From: Fodinibacter sp963707895
GTDB taxonomy: Bacteria > Actinomycetota > Actinomycetes > Actinomycetales > Dermatophilaceae
Assembly: GCA_963707895.1 (NCBI GenBank)
Contig: CAVPRS010000003.1
Coordinates: 372,001-436,000, forward strand
Length of the DNA: 64,000 bases
Direction: 5' to 3'
Shown: positions 53,032 to 61,704 of the stretch, piece by piece
How the letters are laid out: every line of letters begins with the position of its first letter
How positions within the stretch are numbered: the stretch's first letter is position 1
Made by a program: the position numbers and the translations under genes
Notes under the pieces: generated by a model
Databases searched by the model: none
What the model saw: the letters and a program-made list of their open reading frames with translations, nothing else
What the model was told of the DNA's origin: nothing

Positions 53032-53223
53032 GGTGGTTCCTTCCCCAAGGGTTCCGATCCGGTGCGCCCGACAGTAGCGTCCGATGTGCCCTCGGTGATG
53101 AGTTGTCGCGTCCCAGTCCGTCCCACCTTCGACACGACGGAAGGGATGGCCTGATGCCGGCTCCGAGCCTGCGGACCGGGGCGGCTTGACGCACCTGGCC
53201 GCGGCGGTCCTAGAGTCACCAGG

Positions 53224-54267
53224 GTGACTGCGCCCTCGTCCCCGTTGCCGATCCTGCCGACCTCGCTGGTGGGCAGCTACGCCCAGCCGGACTGGTTGAT
53301 CGACCGGGGCCGGCTGGCCGACCGCTTCCCACCGCGGGTGCGCGCCAAGGAGCTCTGGCGGGTCGGTCCCGAGTACCTCCAGCAGGCGCAGGATGACGCC
53401 ACGGTCCTGGCCATCCGCGCCCAGGAGGCAGCGGGCCTGGACATCATCACCGACGGCGAGATGCGGCGGGAGTCCTACAGCAACCACTTCGCCACCGCGC
53501 TCGAGGGCGTCGACATCGACAACCCGGGGACCGCCCTCGACCGCAGCGGTCACCCCAACCCGGTGCCGCGGATCGCCGGACCGATCGTGCGGCCGCAGCC
53601 GGTGGGCGTGCGCGACGTGGAGTTCCTGAAGGCGAACACCGACCACAAGGTCAAGATGACCGTGCCCGGCCCGTTCACGATGTCGCAGCAGGCGCAGAAC
53701 GACCACTACCCCGACCTCGCGTCGGCGGCCCTGGCGTACGCCGCCGCGGTGAACGCCGAGATCAAGGACCTGCACGCCGCCGGCGCCGACCTGGTCCAGA
53801 TCGACGAGCCCTACATGCAGGCGCGGCCCGAGGCGGCCCGCGAGTACGGCCTCGCGGCGCTCAACGCCGCGCTCGACGGCGTCACCGGCACCACGGCCGT
53901 GCACATCTGCTTCGGGTACGCGGCGATCATCCACGAGCGGCCCGAGGGCTACTCGTTCCTGCCCGAGCTGGCGGGCTGCTCGGCCGACCAGATCTCGATC
54001 GAGACCGCGCAGTCGGGGCTCGACCTCGGTGTGCTGCGCGACCTCAGTGAGAAGACGATCATCCTCGGCGTCATCGACCTCTCCGACCACGAGGTCGAGT
54101 CCGCCGAGCTCGTTGCCGACCGGGTGCGCCGGGCCTTCCCGTACGCCTCGCCGGAGCGGATCACCATCGCCACCGACTGCGGGATGAAGTACCTCCCCCG
54201 CGCGAGCGCGGAGGGAAAGATGCGGGCCATGGCGGGCGCCGCGTCGATCCTGCGCGCGGAGCTCTAG
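53224..54267 (+). CDS. MetE-like cobalamin-independent methyltransferase family protein
   Basis: 347 residues from GTG. It corresponds to the C-terminal barrel of MetE: LPTSLVGSYAQPDWL (N-terminal), GLDIITDGEMRRESYSNHF, VPGPFTMSQ, VQIDEPYM, then the zinc ligands VHICFGYA and DCGMKYLPR. It lacks the MetE N-terminal half, so it may use another methyl donor, as the short homologues do. The GTG has no clear leader, and a TAGAGT box lies close upstream. Confidence 0.88.
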   Translation: MTAPSSPLPILPTSLVGSYAQPDWLIDRGRLADRFPPRVRAKELWRVGPEYLQQAQDDATVLAIRAQEAAGLDIITDGEMRRESYSNHFATALEGVDIDNPGTALDRSGHPNPVPRIAGPIVRPQPVGVRDVEFLKANTDHKVKMTVPGPFTMSQQAQNDHYPDLASAALAYAAAVNAEIKDLHAAGADLVQIDEPYMQARPEAAREYGLAALNAALDGVTGTTAVHICFGYAAIIHERPEGYSFLPELAGCSADQISIETAQSGLDLGVLRDLSEKTIILGVIDLSDHEVESAELVADRVRRAFPYASPERITIATDCGMKYLPRASAEGKMRAMAGAASILRAEL

Positions 54268-54645
54268 CGAGACATCATCGACGGGCTCGACGGCCTGCCG
54301 ATCCTGATCGGACACTCCTTCGGCGGGCTCATCGCCGAGAAGCTCCTCGGCCAGGACCTCGGTGCCGCGGCGGTGGCCATCGACCCGGCTCAGATCAAGG
54401 GCGTCCTGCCCCTGCCGCTGGCCCAGCTGCGCGCCGGCCTACCCGCCCTCGGCAACCCGACCAACCTGCACAAGTCGGTCTCTCTGACGCAGAAGGAGTT
54501 CCGCTACGGATTCGGCAACGCCCTTCCGGAGCAGGAGTCCGACGACCTCTACGAGAAGTGGACCATCCCCTCCCCGGCCCGGCCGTTGTTCCAGGCCGCG
54601 GCAGCCAACTTCGTCATGCACTCGCAGGCGAGGATCAACACCGCC
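54268..54645 (+). pseudogene. internal fragment of an alpha/beta hydrolase
   Basis: Directly after the MetE-like stop the next frame reads DIIDGLDGLPILIGHSFGGLIAEKLLG, a serine-hydrolase nucleophile elbow (GHSFGG), and continues GNALPEQESDDLYEKW and ANFVMHSQARINTA, a common alpha/beta-hydrolase pattern. The N-terminal strands and the C-terminal Asp/His part are missing and there is no start. It ends where the opposite fragment begins. Confidence 0.75.
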
Positions 54646-54957
54646 CGATCGCTGCGCCACCGACGACGTCGACAGCGCCGCCTCGAGCGGCTGAGGCGGG
54701 TCGTTGACCCAGGTGACGAAGGCCGTCTGGGCCTCGGCCGCCCCGGGCTGGAGCGCCAGCCACCAGGTCGTGGCGACGACCAGTGCGGAGGCCGACGCCA
54801 GCACGAGGCAGGTGAGCGGCCCGGGCACGGTCGCCTCCTGCTGGGAGCGGTCCACCTCCACCATGTCCTCCTCACCCAGGGGGTCCTCGACGAACGCGAC
54901 GGGGTGGCGCAGGTGCGGGGACCACCACGGTACTGACGGGGCGTGCGTTCGGGACAA
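54640..54957 (-). pseudogene. N-terminal fragment of a membrane protein (YbhN/PAP2-like start)
   Basis: From TTG 54957, MSRTHAPSVPWWSPHLRHP leads through a charged tail to one hydrophobic helix (LTCLVLASASALVVATTWWLAL) and WVNDPPQPLEAALST, after which sequence no longer fits (AQRSGGVDP). The start resembles flippase/phosphatase-type membrane proteins. It is cut where the hydrolase fragment ends, so both genes were probably lost in the same event. Confidence 0.55.
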
Positions 54958-55007
54958 CGACTCCGCGTCGGGGAGCGCAGCCGCGGAACCGGGCCTACGA
55001 TGCGAAG

Positions 55008-57059
55008 GTGAGCCAGGTGGAGGTGTCCCCGGACGATCTCTCGGAGGTCGGCGACCCTCCGCTGCTGGGGTCGTCCGCGCGCAACGTGGCCTTCGCCCTG
55101 ATCATGGGCGGGATGCTCCTGGCGGCCCTCGACGGGACGATCGTGGCCACGGCGCTGCCGACGATCGTCGGCGACCTCGGTGGCGCCCAGCACATGAGCT
55201 GGGTGGTGACGGCGTACCTGCTGACCCAGACCATCGCCACGATCCTCGGCGGCAAGTTCGGGGACCTGTTCGGCCGGAAGTCGATCTTCATCGGCAGCAT
55301 CGCTCTGTTCACCATCGCCTCGATGTTGGCGGGGCTCTCACACTCGATGGCCTGGCTCATCGGATCGCGCGCGCTCCAGGGGATCGGCGGCGGCGGACTG
55401 ACGATCACCGCCACGGCCATGATCGCCGACATCATCCCGCTGCGTGAACGCGGCAAGTACCAGGGCGCGATGGGCGCCGTCTTCGGCGGAACGACGGTCC
55501 TCGGCCCTCTCCTGGGTGGCTTCTTCACCGACCACCTGTCCTGGCAGTGGGTGTTCTACGTCAACGTCCCGATCGCGCTGGTCATCATTCCCCTCGCGGT
55601 GAAGTTCCTTCCGTCCGTGCCGACCTCGGGCCGCCCGATCTTCGACACCTTCGGCATCGTCTTCATCTCGCTCGGGTCGGCCGCACTCATCCTCGCGACG
55701 AGCTGGGGCGGGTCCGAGTACGGCTGGGGGTCGCCGACCATCATCGGGCTGGTCGTCGGGGGTGTCGTGTTCCTCGGCTGCTTCATCGTCTCGGAGCACC
55801 GAGCCGCCGAGCCGATCCTCCCCTTGCGGCTGTTCCGGCGGAACGTGTTCAGCGTGAGCTCGGTCCTGAGCTTCATCGTCGGCTTCGCGCTGCTGGGCTG
55901 CATGACCTTCCTGCCGACCTACCTGCAGTTCTGCCAGGGGGTCAGCGCCACGGTGTCCGGGCTGCGGACCCTGCCGATGGTGCTCGGGCTCATCGTTGCG
56001 TCGGTGGGTGCCGGGACGGTGGTCAGCAGAACCGGCCGCTACAAGGTGTTCCCGATCGTCGGCTCGGTCGTGATGGCGGTCGGGATGTGGCTGCTCTCGC
56101 GGCTCGACCAGTTCTCCACGACGCTCGAGACGTCCGGCGCGATGCTCGTGCTCGGGGTGGGCATCGGACTGTCGATGCAGGTGCTGACGATCATCGTCCA
56201 GAACACCGTGGAGTACCGCGACCTCGGCGTCGCGACGTCGGGCGTCACCTTCTTCCGGACCATGGGCAGCTCGTTCGGGGCGGCGGCCTTCGGCACCCTG
56301 TACGCCAACCAGCTGGCCCCGAACCTGGGCAGGGCCGTGGTGGCGTCCGGTGCCGACCCTTCCCAGGTCACCTCGCCTGCCGGGGTCCAGGCCCTGCCAC
56401 CGGGGCAGCAGGCCGCGGTCGTCGCCGCGTACGCCGACACCCTGCAGTACGTGTTCGCCGCGGCGATCCCGGTCGCTGTCATCGCCTTCGTGGTCGCGCT
56501 GTTCCTCAAGCAGGTGCCGATGCGGGGACTGACCCAGCCGGGTGCGTCGGAGATCGGGCCCGCCTTCGCGATCCCCGACCAGCGCACCGCCCAGGAGCAG
56601 CTCGAGGGCCAGGTCGTGCGCATTCTCCGGACCCGGTTGCCCGAGGCCGCGGAGAGGCTGCTCCTGACCTCGCAGGCCGGGCTCGACGGCGTGCAGGTCT
56701 GGACCCTGCGCCAGGTCGCGATCCAGCAGATCCAGCTGCACGGACCGGCCGACCCCTACGACATCGCCGCCTCCCACCGGGTCCCGATGGCGCTGATCCA
56801 GCCGGCGATCGACGACTGCGTCACGCGCGGGCTGCTCCGGGCGGCCGACGGTCGGGTGGAGCTGAGCGAGCAGGGCCGCGAGCAGTTCCGCGCGTTCGTG
56901 CGCGAGCTCTGGGAGTGGCTCGTCACCGAGGTGGAGCTCGCCAACGGTGAGCCGCTCGACGAGCAGGGCCGCGAGGACCTGCGCACCATCGCCCGGCGCC
57001 AGATGCTCTCCGACGACCCGGTCACCGAGCCCAAGGAGCTCGCCCAGGCCGGCGCCTGA
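55008..57059 (+). CDS. DHA2 MFS transporter with C-terminal winged-helix-like extension
   Basis: 683 residues. The first 510 form a 14-helix DHA2 exporter: GDLGGAQHMSWVVTAYLLTQTIATILGGKFGDLFGRKSIF (motif A), WVFYVNVPIALVIIP, ending FLKQVPMRG. The last 160 residues are polar and include a winged-helix-like part (AASHRVPMALIQPAIDDCVTRGLLRAADGRVELSEQGREQF). The extension is unusual for MFS. The GTG at 55008 has a TACGAT-type box just upstream, suggesting a leaderless mRNA. Confidence 0.92.
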   Translation: MSQVEVSPDDLSEVGDPPLLGSSARNVAFALIMGGMLLAALDGTIVATALPTIVGDLGGAQHMSWVVTAYLLTQTIATILGGKFGDLFGRKSIFIGSIALFTIASMLAGLSHSMAWLIGSRALQGIGGGGLTITATAMIADIIPLRERGKYQGAMGAVFGGTTVLGPLLGGFFTDHLSWQWVFYVNVPIALVIIPLAVKFLPSVPTSGRPIFDTFGIVFISLGSAALILATSWGGSEYGWGSPTIIGLVVGGVVFLGCFIVSEHRAAEPILPLRLFRRNVFSVSSVLSFIVGFALLGCMTFLPTYLQFCQGVSATVSGLRTLPMVLGLIVASVGAGTVVSRTGRYKVFPIVGSVVMAVGMWLLSRLDQFSTTLETSGAMLVLGVGIGLSMQVLTIIVQNTVEYRDLGVATSGVTFFRTMGSSFGAAAFGTLYANQLAPNLGRAVVASGADPSQVTSPAGVQALPPGQQAAVVAAYADTLQYVFAAAIPVAVIAFVVALFLKQVPMRGLTQPGASEIGPAFAIPDQRTAQEQLEGQVVRILRTRLPEAAERLLLTSQAGLDGVQVWTLRQVAIQQIQLHGPADPYDIAASHRVPMALIQPAIDDCVTRGLLRAADGRVELSEQGREQFRAFVRELWEWLVTEVELANGEPLDEQGREDLRTIARRQMLSDDPVTEPKELAQAGA

Positions 57060-57075
57060 GGCCGCGCTCGACCTC

Positions 57076-58260
57076 TCAGCTTCCGCCCACGGCGTCGGCC
57101 CCGGCAGGCTCGAGCACCTCCACCGCGAGGACGGTGGGCAGGTGCCGGGCGATCTCCTCCCAGGTGTCGCCCTCGTCGCGGCTGGCGAACACCGAGCCCG
57201 TGTTCGTCCCGAAGTAGACCCCGGCCGGGTCCCGCCGGTCGCCGCTCATCCCCTGCCGGAGAACGGTGAAGAAGCAGGCCTCCTGCGGCAGCCCCGCCCG
57301 CTGCGCCTCCCACGACGCACCGGAGTCCCGCGAGCGCCAGACGGCGGCGGCCGCGTTCGGCGGGTACCTGCCCTCGGTGTCGCCGTTGAGCGGCACGGTC
57401 CAGATCGTCGCCTCGTCGCGGGGGTGGACCCAGAGCGGAAATCCGAAGGTCGACGGCAGCCCCGCGGTGATGTCGTGCCAGGCGCGTCCGCCGTCGTGCG
57501 AGCGCCACACCCCGTGGTGGTTCTGCTGGTAGAGCAGGTCGCCGTCGCCGGCGGCCCGTTCGAGGTGGTGCACGCAGAAGCCCGTGTGTCCGTCGGATGC
57601 CGCCGCGGGGTGGGCGTGGCCCTCGCCGTCCGCCGGGTCCGCGAGGTCGTTGCGCCGCTCCCAGGTCACCCCACCGTCCTCGCTGGCGAAGACTCCCGCG
57701 GCGGAGATGCCGACCCACAGCTTCTCCGGGTCCTCGGGGTCGGCGACGATCGTGTGGAGGACGAGCCCTGCGGCACCGGGTCCCCACTCAGAGGCGGAGG
57801 GGTGGTCGGTCAGGCCCTTGACGGTCTCCCACGTCGCGCCGTCGTCGTCGCTGACCAACAGGGATGCCGGCTTCGTCCCCGCGTAGAGCCGGTCGCCGAC
57901 CCGCCCCAGGGACCACACCTGCGAGAAGCCGTCACCGAACGGGGCGGGCGCCTCCGTCCAGCCGATGGACTCGGCGAACTCCGGGTCGTCCGCGGCCCAC
58001 GCGTCCATCTGACCGGATGTCAGCTTGGCCAGCTCCCAGGTCGTGCCGCCGTCATCCGAGCGCCAGACCCCCGCACCGGACCAGTCGCCGCCGCCGCCGG
58101 CCCACATCGCGCCGGTGGCCGGGTCGCCGATGACGTGGTTGATCGGCCACCCGTCGCAGTAGGGCCCGCGGACCGCCCAGCCGCTGCGGTCGGCATCCCC
58201 GTCGAGGACGAAGGCACCCTTGGTCGTTCCCACCAGCAGGTGGATGGCTGCATCGGACAT
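57076..58260 (-). CDS. BNR/sialidase-type beta-propeller protein
   Basis: 394 residues with repeated Asp-box motifs (WRSDDGGTTWEL, VSDDDGATWETV, ASEDGGVTWERR, WRSHDGGRAWHD, WRSRDSGASWEA, ASRDEGDTWEE), a six-bladed propeller. A signal peptide is not visible, so it is cytosolic. It could be an exo-alpha-sialidase-like or a photosystem-stability (Ycf48)-like protein; the catalytic residues of sialidases are not obvious. Confidence 0.85.
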   Translation of the reverse strand: MSDAAIHLLVGTTKGAFVLDGDADRSGWAVRGPYCDGWPINHVIGDPATGAMWAGGGGDWSGAGVWRSDDGGTTWELAKLTSGQMDAWAADDPEFAESIGWTEAPAPFGDGFSQVWSLGRVGDRLYAGTKPASLLVSDDDGATWETVKGLTDHPSASEWGPGAAGLVLHTIVADPEDPEKLWVGISAAGVFASEDGGVTWERRNDLADPADGEGHAHPAAASDGHTGFCVHHLERAAGDGDLLYQQNHHGVWRSHDGGRAWHDITAGLPSTFGFPLWVHPRDEATIWTVPLNGDTEGRYPPNAAAAVWRSRDSGASWEAQRAGLPQEACFFTVLRQGMSGDRRDPAGVYFGTNTGSVFASRDEGDTWEEIARHLPTVLAVEVLEPAGADAVGGS

Positions 58261-58391
58261 CCGAGGTCCCCTCCTCGCGACTGACCCGTCGGCAGGCAGC
58301 AGACGGGCTGACGGTCCTGTCCAGTCTCACGGCGCCGCACCCGGACGGCAAGACCCCGCACGTCGCCCCTCTCGGTCCTGCGCCTGGACGA

Positions 58392-59012
58392 CTACCGGGT
58401 CCGGGCTGCGTAGGTCAGGTGGGTCACCCGCTGGGTCGGCTCCGCGCGGACCTGCTCCAGGGCCACGCGGCCTGCGTCCACCCCCTCGAACAGGCGGATC
58501 CCGGTGCCGAACAGCACGGGTGAGACCGCGACGGAGAACTCGTCGACCAGGCCGTGGTCCAGGTACTCCACGATCGTCGCTCCGCCGCCGGCGATGCGCA
58601 CGTCCCGGTCACCGGCCGCCACCCGGGCCGCGTCGAGCGCAGGCTCGATGCCGTCGTTCACGAAGTGGAACGTGGTCCCACCCGGGCGCTCCCAGGGCTC
58701 ACGACTCTCATTGGTCACGACGAAGACCGGCGTGTGGAACGGCGCCTCCTGCGGCCACATCCGCTCGCCTGCGTCGAACATGCGCTTGCCCATCACGCTC
58801 GCACCCGTGCGCTCGAACGTCTCCCGCAGGATGTCGTTGTCACGCCCCTCCTCACCGCCCTCGCCGAGCTTGAGGTTCTCCCGGAAGAACCGCTGCGGGA
58901 AGACCCACTGCTGCAGCTCCATCCACTGCCGCCCCATCAGCTCCGCAGAGGACCGGGGCGCGATGAACCCGTCCAGCGACATCGACACACTGAAGAAGAC
59001 CGTGCCTGCCAT
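58392..59012 (-). CDS. dihydrofolate reductase family protein (RibD C-terminal fold)
   Basis: 206 residues. VFFSVSMSLDGFIAP at the start, ASVMGKRMFDAGERMW, then VRIAGGGATIVEYLDHGLVDEFSVAVSPVLFGTGIRLF, the usual DHFR/RibD pattern. It reduces a pteridine- or pyrimidine-like substrate with NADPH. The stop and next gene share one base-level junction (59012), and the ArsR/AHSA1 genes lie in the same operon. Confidence 0.9.
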   Translation of the reverse strand: MAGTVFFSVSMSLDGFIAPRSSAELMGRQWMELQQWVFPQRFFRENLKLGEGGEEGRDNDILRETFERTGASVMGKRMFDAGERMWPQEAPFHTPVFVVTNESREPWERPGGTTFHFVNDGIEPALDAARVAAGDRDVRIAGGGATIVEYLDHGLVDEFSVAVSPVLFGTGIRLFEGVDAGRVALEQVRAEPTQRVTHLTYAARTR

Positions 59013-59519
59013 CAGCTCTCGCCTCCTGCCGGAAGCATCCCGGTCACGTAGGCAGCCAGGTTGCCCAGGGTCTGTTGTCCGCCCTCGACGGCGTGGTACC
59101 TCTCGACCGCCTCGTCGCGGAGCTCCTTGGTCGGGAACACCGTGCGCATCTCGATCCGTGTCGTGGCGCCGTCGGGCGCGAAGGTGAGGACCGACTCGAA
59201 GGCGTTCGGGTCGCCGCGGGACTCACCGTGCAGCAGCGCGATCCGTTCCGGGGGCGCGATCTCGGTCCAGGTGATCCACTCCTGGTAGTCCGTCCCGTCC
59301 GGCCCCTGCATCACGAACTCCCACTCCCCGCCGACACGGAACTCGAACGCCCGAGTGCTGGTGGTGAACCCGTCCGGCCCCCACCATCGCGACAGGTGCC
59401 GCACCTCGGTGAACGCCTCGAACACGAGCTCGCGTGGGGCGGCGATGACGCGCGAGATCGCGATCTCGCGGTCGGCCGTCGCCGGCTGGCGCTTGGGCGC
59501 TTCTTCCTGTCGTTGCCAT
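59012..59519 (-). pseudogene. AHSA1/SRPBCC protein with apparent frameshift at 59495-59497
   Basis: ATG 59519 (GGAGG inside the ArsR gene) gives MATTGRSAQ, but the conserved REIAISRVIAAPRELVFEAFTEVRHLSRWWGPDGF is in the next frame. Removing one G of GGG (59495-59497) yields 168 residues (508 - 1 = 169 codons) with the AHSA1 helix-grip fold, ending QTLGNLAAYVTGML. The order ArsR, AHSA1, DHFR-like is a common actinobacterial operon type. Ligand unknown. Confidence 0.82.
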
Positions 59520-59522
59520 CCG

Positions 59523-59864
59523 TCAGTCCTCCTGCCGTGCCTGCTCGAGATCCTGCACGTACGCGTCCAGCCGGTCGAAGGTCTCGTTCCAGAACCGGTC
59601 GAACCCGCCGGTCCACTCGTGGACCGGTCGCAGCCCGCCGGCGTCCAGGCCGTACAGCCGCTGCCGGCCCGCCTTGCGGTCCCGAACCAAGCCGACCTCA
59701 CGGAGCACCCGCAGGTGCTTGGACGCACCCGGCTGGGTCATGCCCAGCTGCTCTGCCAGCTCGGTCACCGGCCGCTCACCGGACCGCAGGAGCACCAGGA
59801 TGTCGCGCCGCTGCGGCTCGGCGATCGCGTTGAAGACGTCCGACGTCGTCGCTGCCCGTGCCAT
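59523..59864 (-). CDS. ArsR family regulator
   Basis: 113 residues with a winged helix (about 15-80): FNAIAEPQRRDILVLLRSGERPVTELAEQLGMTQPGASKHLRVLREVGLVRDRK. No metal-binding Cys is present, so it senses something other than metal. Leaderless: the -10 lies 6 bases before the ATG. A 7-bp inverted repeat in the promoter spacer is its likely operator, so it probably represses itself and the AHSA1/DHFR-like genes. Confidence 0.92.
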   Translation of the reverse strand: MARAATTSDVFNAIAEPQRRDILVLLRSGERPVTELAEQLGMTQPGASKHLRVLREVGLVRDRKAGRQRLYGLDAGGLRPVHEWTGGFDRFWNETFDRLDAYVQDLEQARQED

Positions 59865-59870
59865 CCCACC

Positions 59871-59898
59871 ATCGTATGCCTATATCGGCATACGTCAA
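59871..59898 (-). promoter_or_regulatory. ArsR promoter with GTATGCC/GGCATAC operator
   Basis: On the minus strand TTGACG-N16-TACGAT; GTATGCC-TATATC-GGCATAC (59874-59893) fills the spacer and overlaps the -10, so ArsR binding would block polymerase. The -10 ends 6 bases before the ATG. Confidence 0.7.
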
Positions 59899-59903
59899 GT
59901 GGG

Positions 59904-60656
59904 CTAGGAGTGCCCGTGCGTGGGGTCGTCCGGGTCGGACAGGTCCCAGTTGGTGCTGATGTTGCCGTACGCGGGGATCCCGCCCTGGTCGACGATGCGA
60001 CGGGCAGCGTGGAGCATGTTCCATGCCGCGAAGACGGTGTTGCGGGTGGTCCAGTGGTTGCGGGCGCCGCGGCCGTCGTCGAGGTAGGACGGCCCCGGAC
60101 CGGCCTCGCCGACCCAGTAGGAGTCGGCCTGGGGAGGGATGGTGAAGCCGATGTGCGAGAGCGCGTACATCATCTGGGCCGCACAGTGTTTGCCACCGTC
60201 CTCGTTGCCGGTGACCAGGGCCCCGCCGACCTTGCCGTAGTAGGACCACTGACCCGCGTCGTTGAGCTCGCCGGACCAGCCGTACAGCCGCTCGATGGCG
60301 AGCCTGGTCATCGACGACTGGTCACCCAGCCAGATGGGCGTGGCGAGCACGACGATGTGCGCGGGCTCGATGAGCTCGCGGTAGAGGTCGGGGAAGTCGT
60401 CGACCTCGAACCCGTGCTCACGCATGTCCGGGGAGACCCCTGGCGGGACGGTGTGGTCGACGAGCCGGATCGTGTCGACCCGGGCGCCGACGCCGGCGAG
60501 CACGTGGGCGGAGACCTCGATGAGGCCGTCGGTGTGGCTGGGCGCGGGCGAGGGCTTGAGCGAGCCGTTGAGGTACACGGCACGCAGGTCGCTGAAGTCG
60601 GTCTGGTTCGCGGCGATCTCGGCGTCGACGAACGCCTGGACGGGCTCGGGCAGCAT
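59904..60656 (-). CDS. flavodoxin-family NADPH:FMN reductase-like protein
   Basis: 250 residues from ATG 60656. It has AVYLNGSLKPSPAPSHTDGLIEVSAHVL (phosphate-binding loop), VVLATPIWLGDQSSMTRLAIERLYGW (flavin stacking region) and GKVGGALVTGNEDGGKHCAAQMMYALSHIGFTIPP, an FMN-dependent NADPH reductase/flavodoxin pattern (WrbA/azoreductase-like). A large insert around 185-210 is unusual. It lies upstream of the ArsR gene on the same strand. Confidence 0.88.
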   Translation of the reverse strand: MLPEPVQAFVDAEIAANQTDFSDLRAVYLNGSLKPSPAPSHTDGLIEVSAHVLAGVGARVDTIRLVDHTVPPGVSPDMREHGFEVDDFPDLYRELIEPAHIVVLATPIWLGDQSSMTRLAIERLYGWSGELNDAGQWSYYGKVGGALVTGNEDGGKHCAAQMMYALSHIGFTIPPQADSYWVGEAGPGPSYLDDGRGARNHWTTRNTVFAAWNMLHAARRIVDQGGIPAYGNISTNWDLSDPDDPTHGHS

Positions 60657-60758
60657 GGCGCACTCCGTGGGTCGACGACCGGACGACACGAACCTAGTCC
60701 TGGTGAACCACCTCCGACGAGGCCCGAGACCGTGCCGGGCCGGCCCTCGGCCGAGGGG

Positions 60759-61637
60759 TCATGCCTCCCGGAGCCGGCGCAGGTCCGCGACCGGGTCCTC
60801 GCTGCGGACGTTGACGAGGAGGTGGCTCACCGGCATCCGTCGCCAGCGCGCGAGCAACGAGCACAGCTGGTCGATGGTGCCCCCGGCCCGACCGCGCACC
60901 GGGATCGGGTCGGCCCCGGCGTCATCCGGCACCAGGACGGTCAGGTCGAATCGCACCGCGGTCTCGACCGGTCGCCCCGAGATCCGGCTGAAGGCGTCGT
61001 GCTGGGACGAGAACGCCTTCTCGTCGGCGGCGAAGGCGAGCCAGCCCTCCGGGTCGCCGTCGACGGCCCGCCACCGCTCGGTGTCCGTCGTCGCGAGGTA
61101 CACGGGCGGCGGGGGCCACGGCACGGGCATCCGCAGCCGAACGTCGTCGCCCACGTCGCCGCGAAGGGCACGGCGCACGGCCCACCACTCCTGCGCGAAC
61201 GAGTCCAGCGTGCGGTCGGCCACCCCGAGGGCCGCGTTCATCGCCGGCTTGCCCCCGGTGCCGAGCCCGAGGATGAACCGCCCTCCACTCTGCGCCTGCA
61301 CCGTCAGGGCCGCTCGAGCCAGGACGAGCGGGTGCCGGGCGCCGAGGATCACGGATGCCGTCCCGAGGACGGTGGGCGCGCCCACCACGCCGGCGAGATG
61401 CCCCAGGTGGGCGAACGGGTCGGTCCCCTGCCCGGTGTCGTCGTCGTCCGTGGGAACCACCGGCAGGTCACGGAGCCAGATGGCGTCGACGAGCCCGTCA
61501 CGTGCCACCTCGGCGAGCCCGTCGTCGGCAGGCGACGCCTGCGGGCCACCCACCCCCCGGCGGTCGTCAAGCGGAGACAGGGGCGCGAGCAGGCCGAAGG
61601 TCGGTGCGGGGATGACGCTCACGCCGGCATCGTGCAC
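60759..61637 (-). CDS. LLM-class F420-type oxidoreductase
   Basis: 292 residues from GTG 61637 (GTG 61622 is possible). VSVIPAPTFGLLAPLSPLDD at the start, then GAPTVLGTASVILGARHPLVLARAALTVQAQSGGRFILGLGTGGKPAMN, a luciferase-like signature, and LLVNVRSEDPVADLRRLREA at the end. It is the fourth LLM-type gene in the window. It diverges from the DUF309 gene. Confidence 0.85.
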   Translation of the reverse strand: MHDAGVSVIPAPTFGLLAPLSPLDDRRGVGGPQASPADDGLAEVARDGLVDAIWLRDLPVVPTDDDDTGQGTDPFAHLGHLAGVVGAPTVLGTASVILGARHPLVLARAALTVQAQSGGRFILGLGTGGKPAMNAALGVADRTLDSFAQEWWAVRRALRGDVGDDVRLRMPVPWPPPPVYLATTDTERWRAVDGDPEGWLAFAADEKAFSSQHDAFSRISGRPVETAVRFDLTVLVPDDAGADPIPVRGRAGGTIDQLCSLLARWRRMPVSHLLVNVRSEDPVADLRRLREA

Positions 61638-61704
61638 GCCGTCGGTGTCGTCGGACCAGTCATGCCAGAACGGTAGACCTGCCCCTGCGTGAGAGGCTGG
61701 CCAG

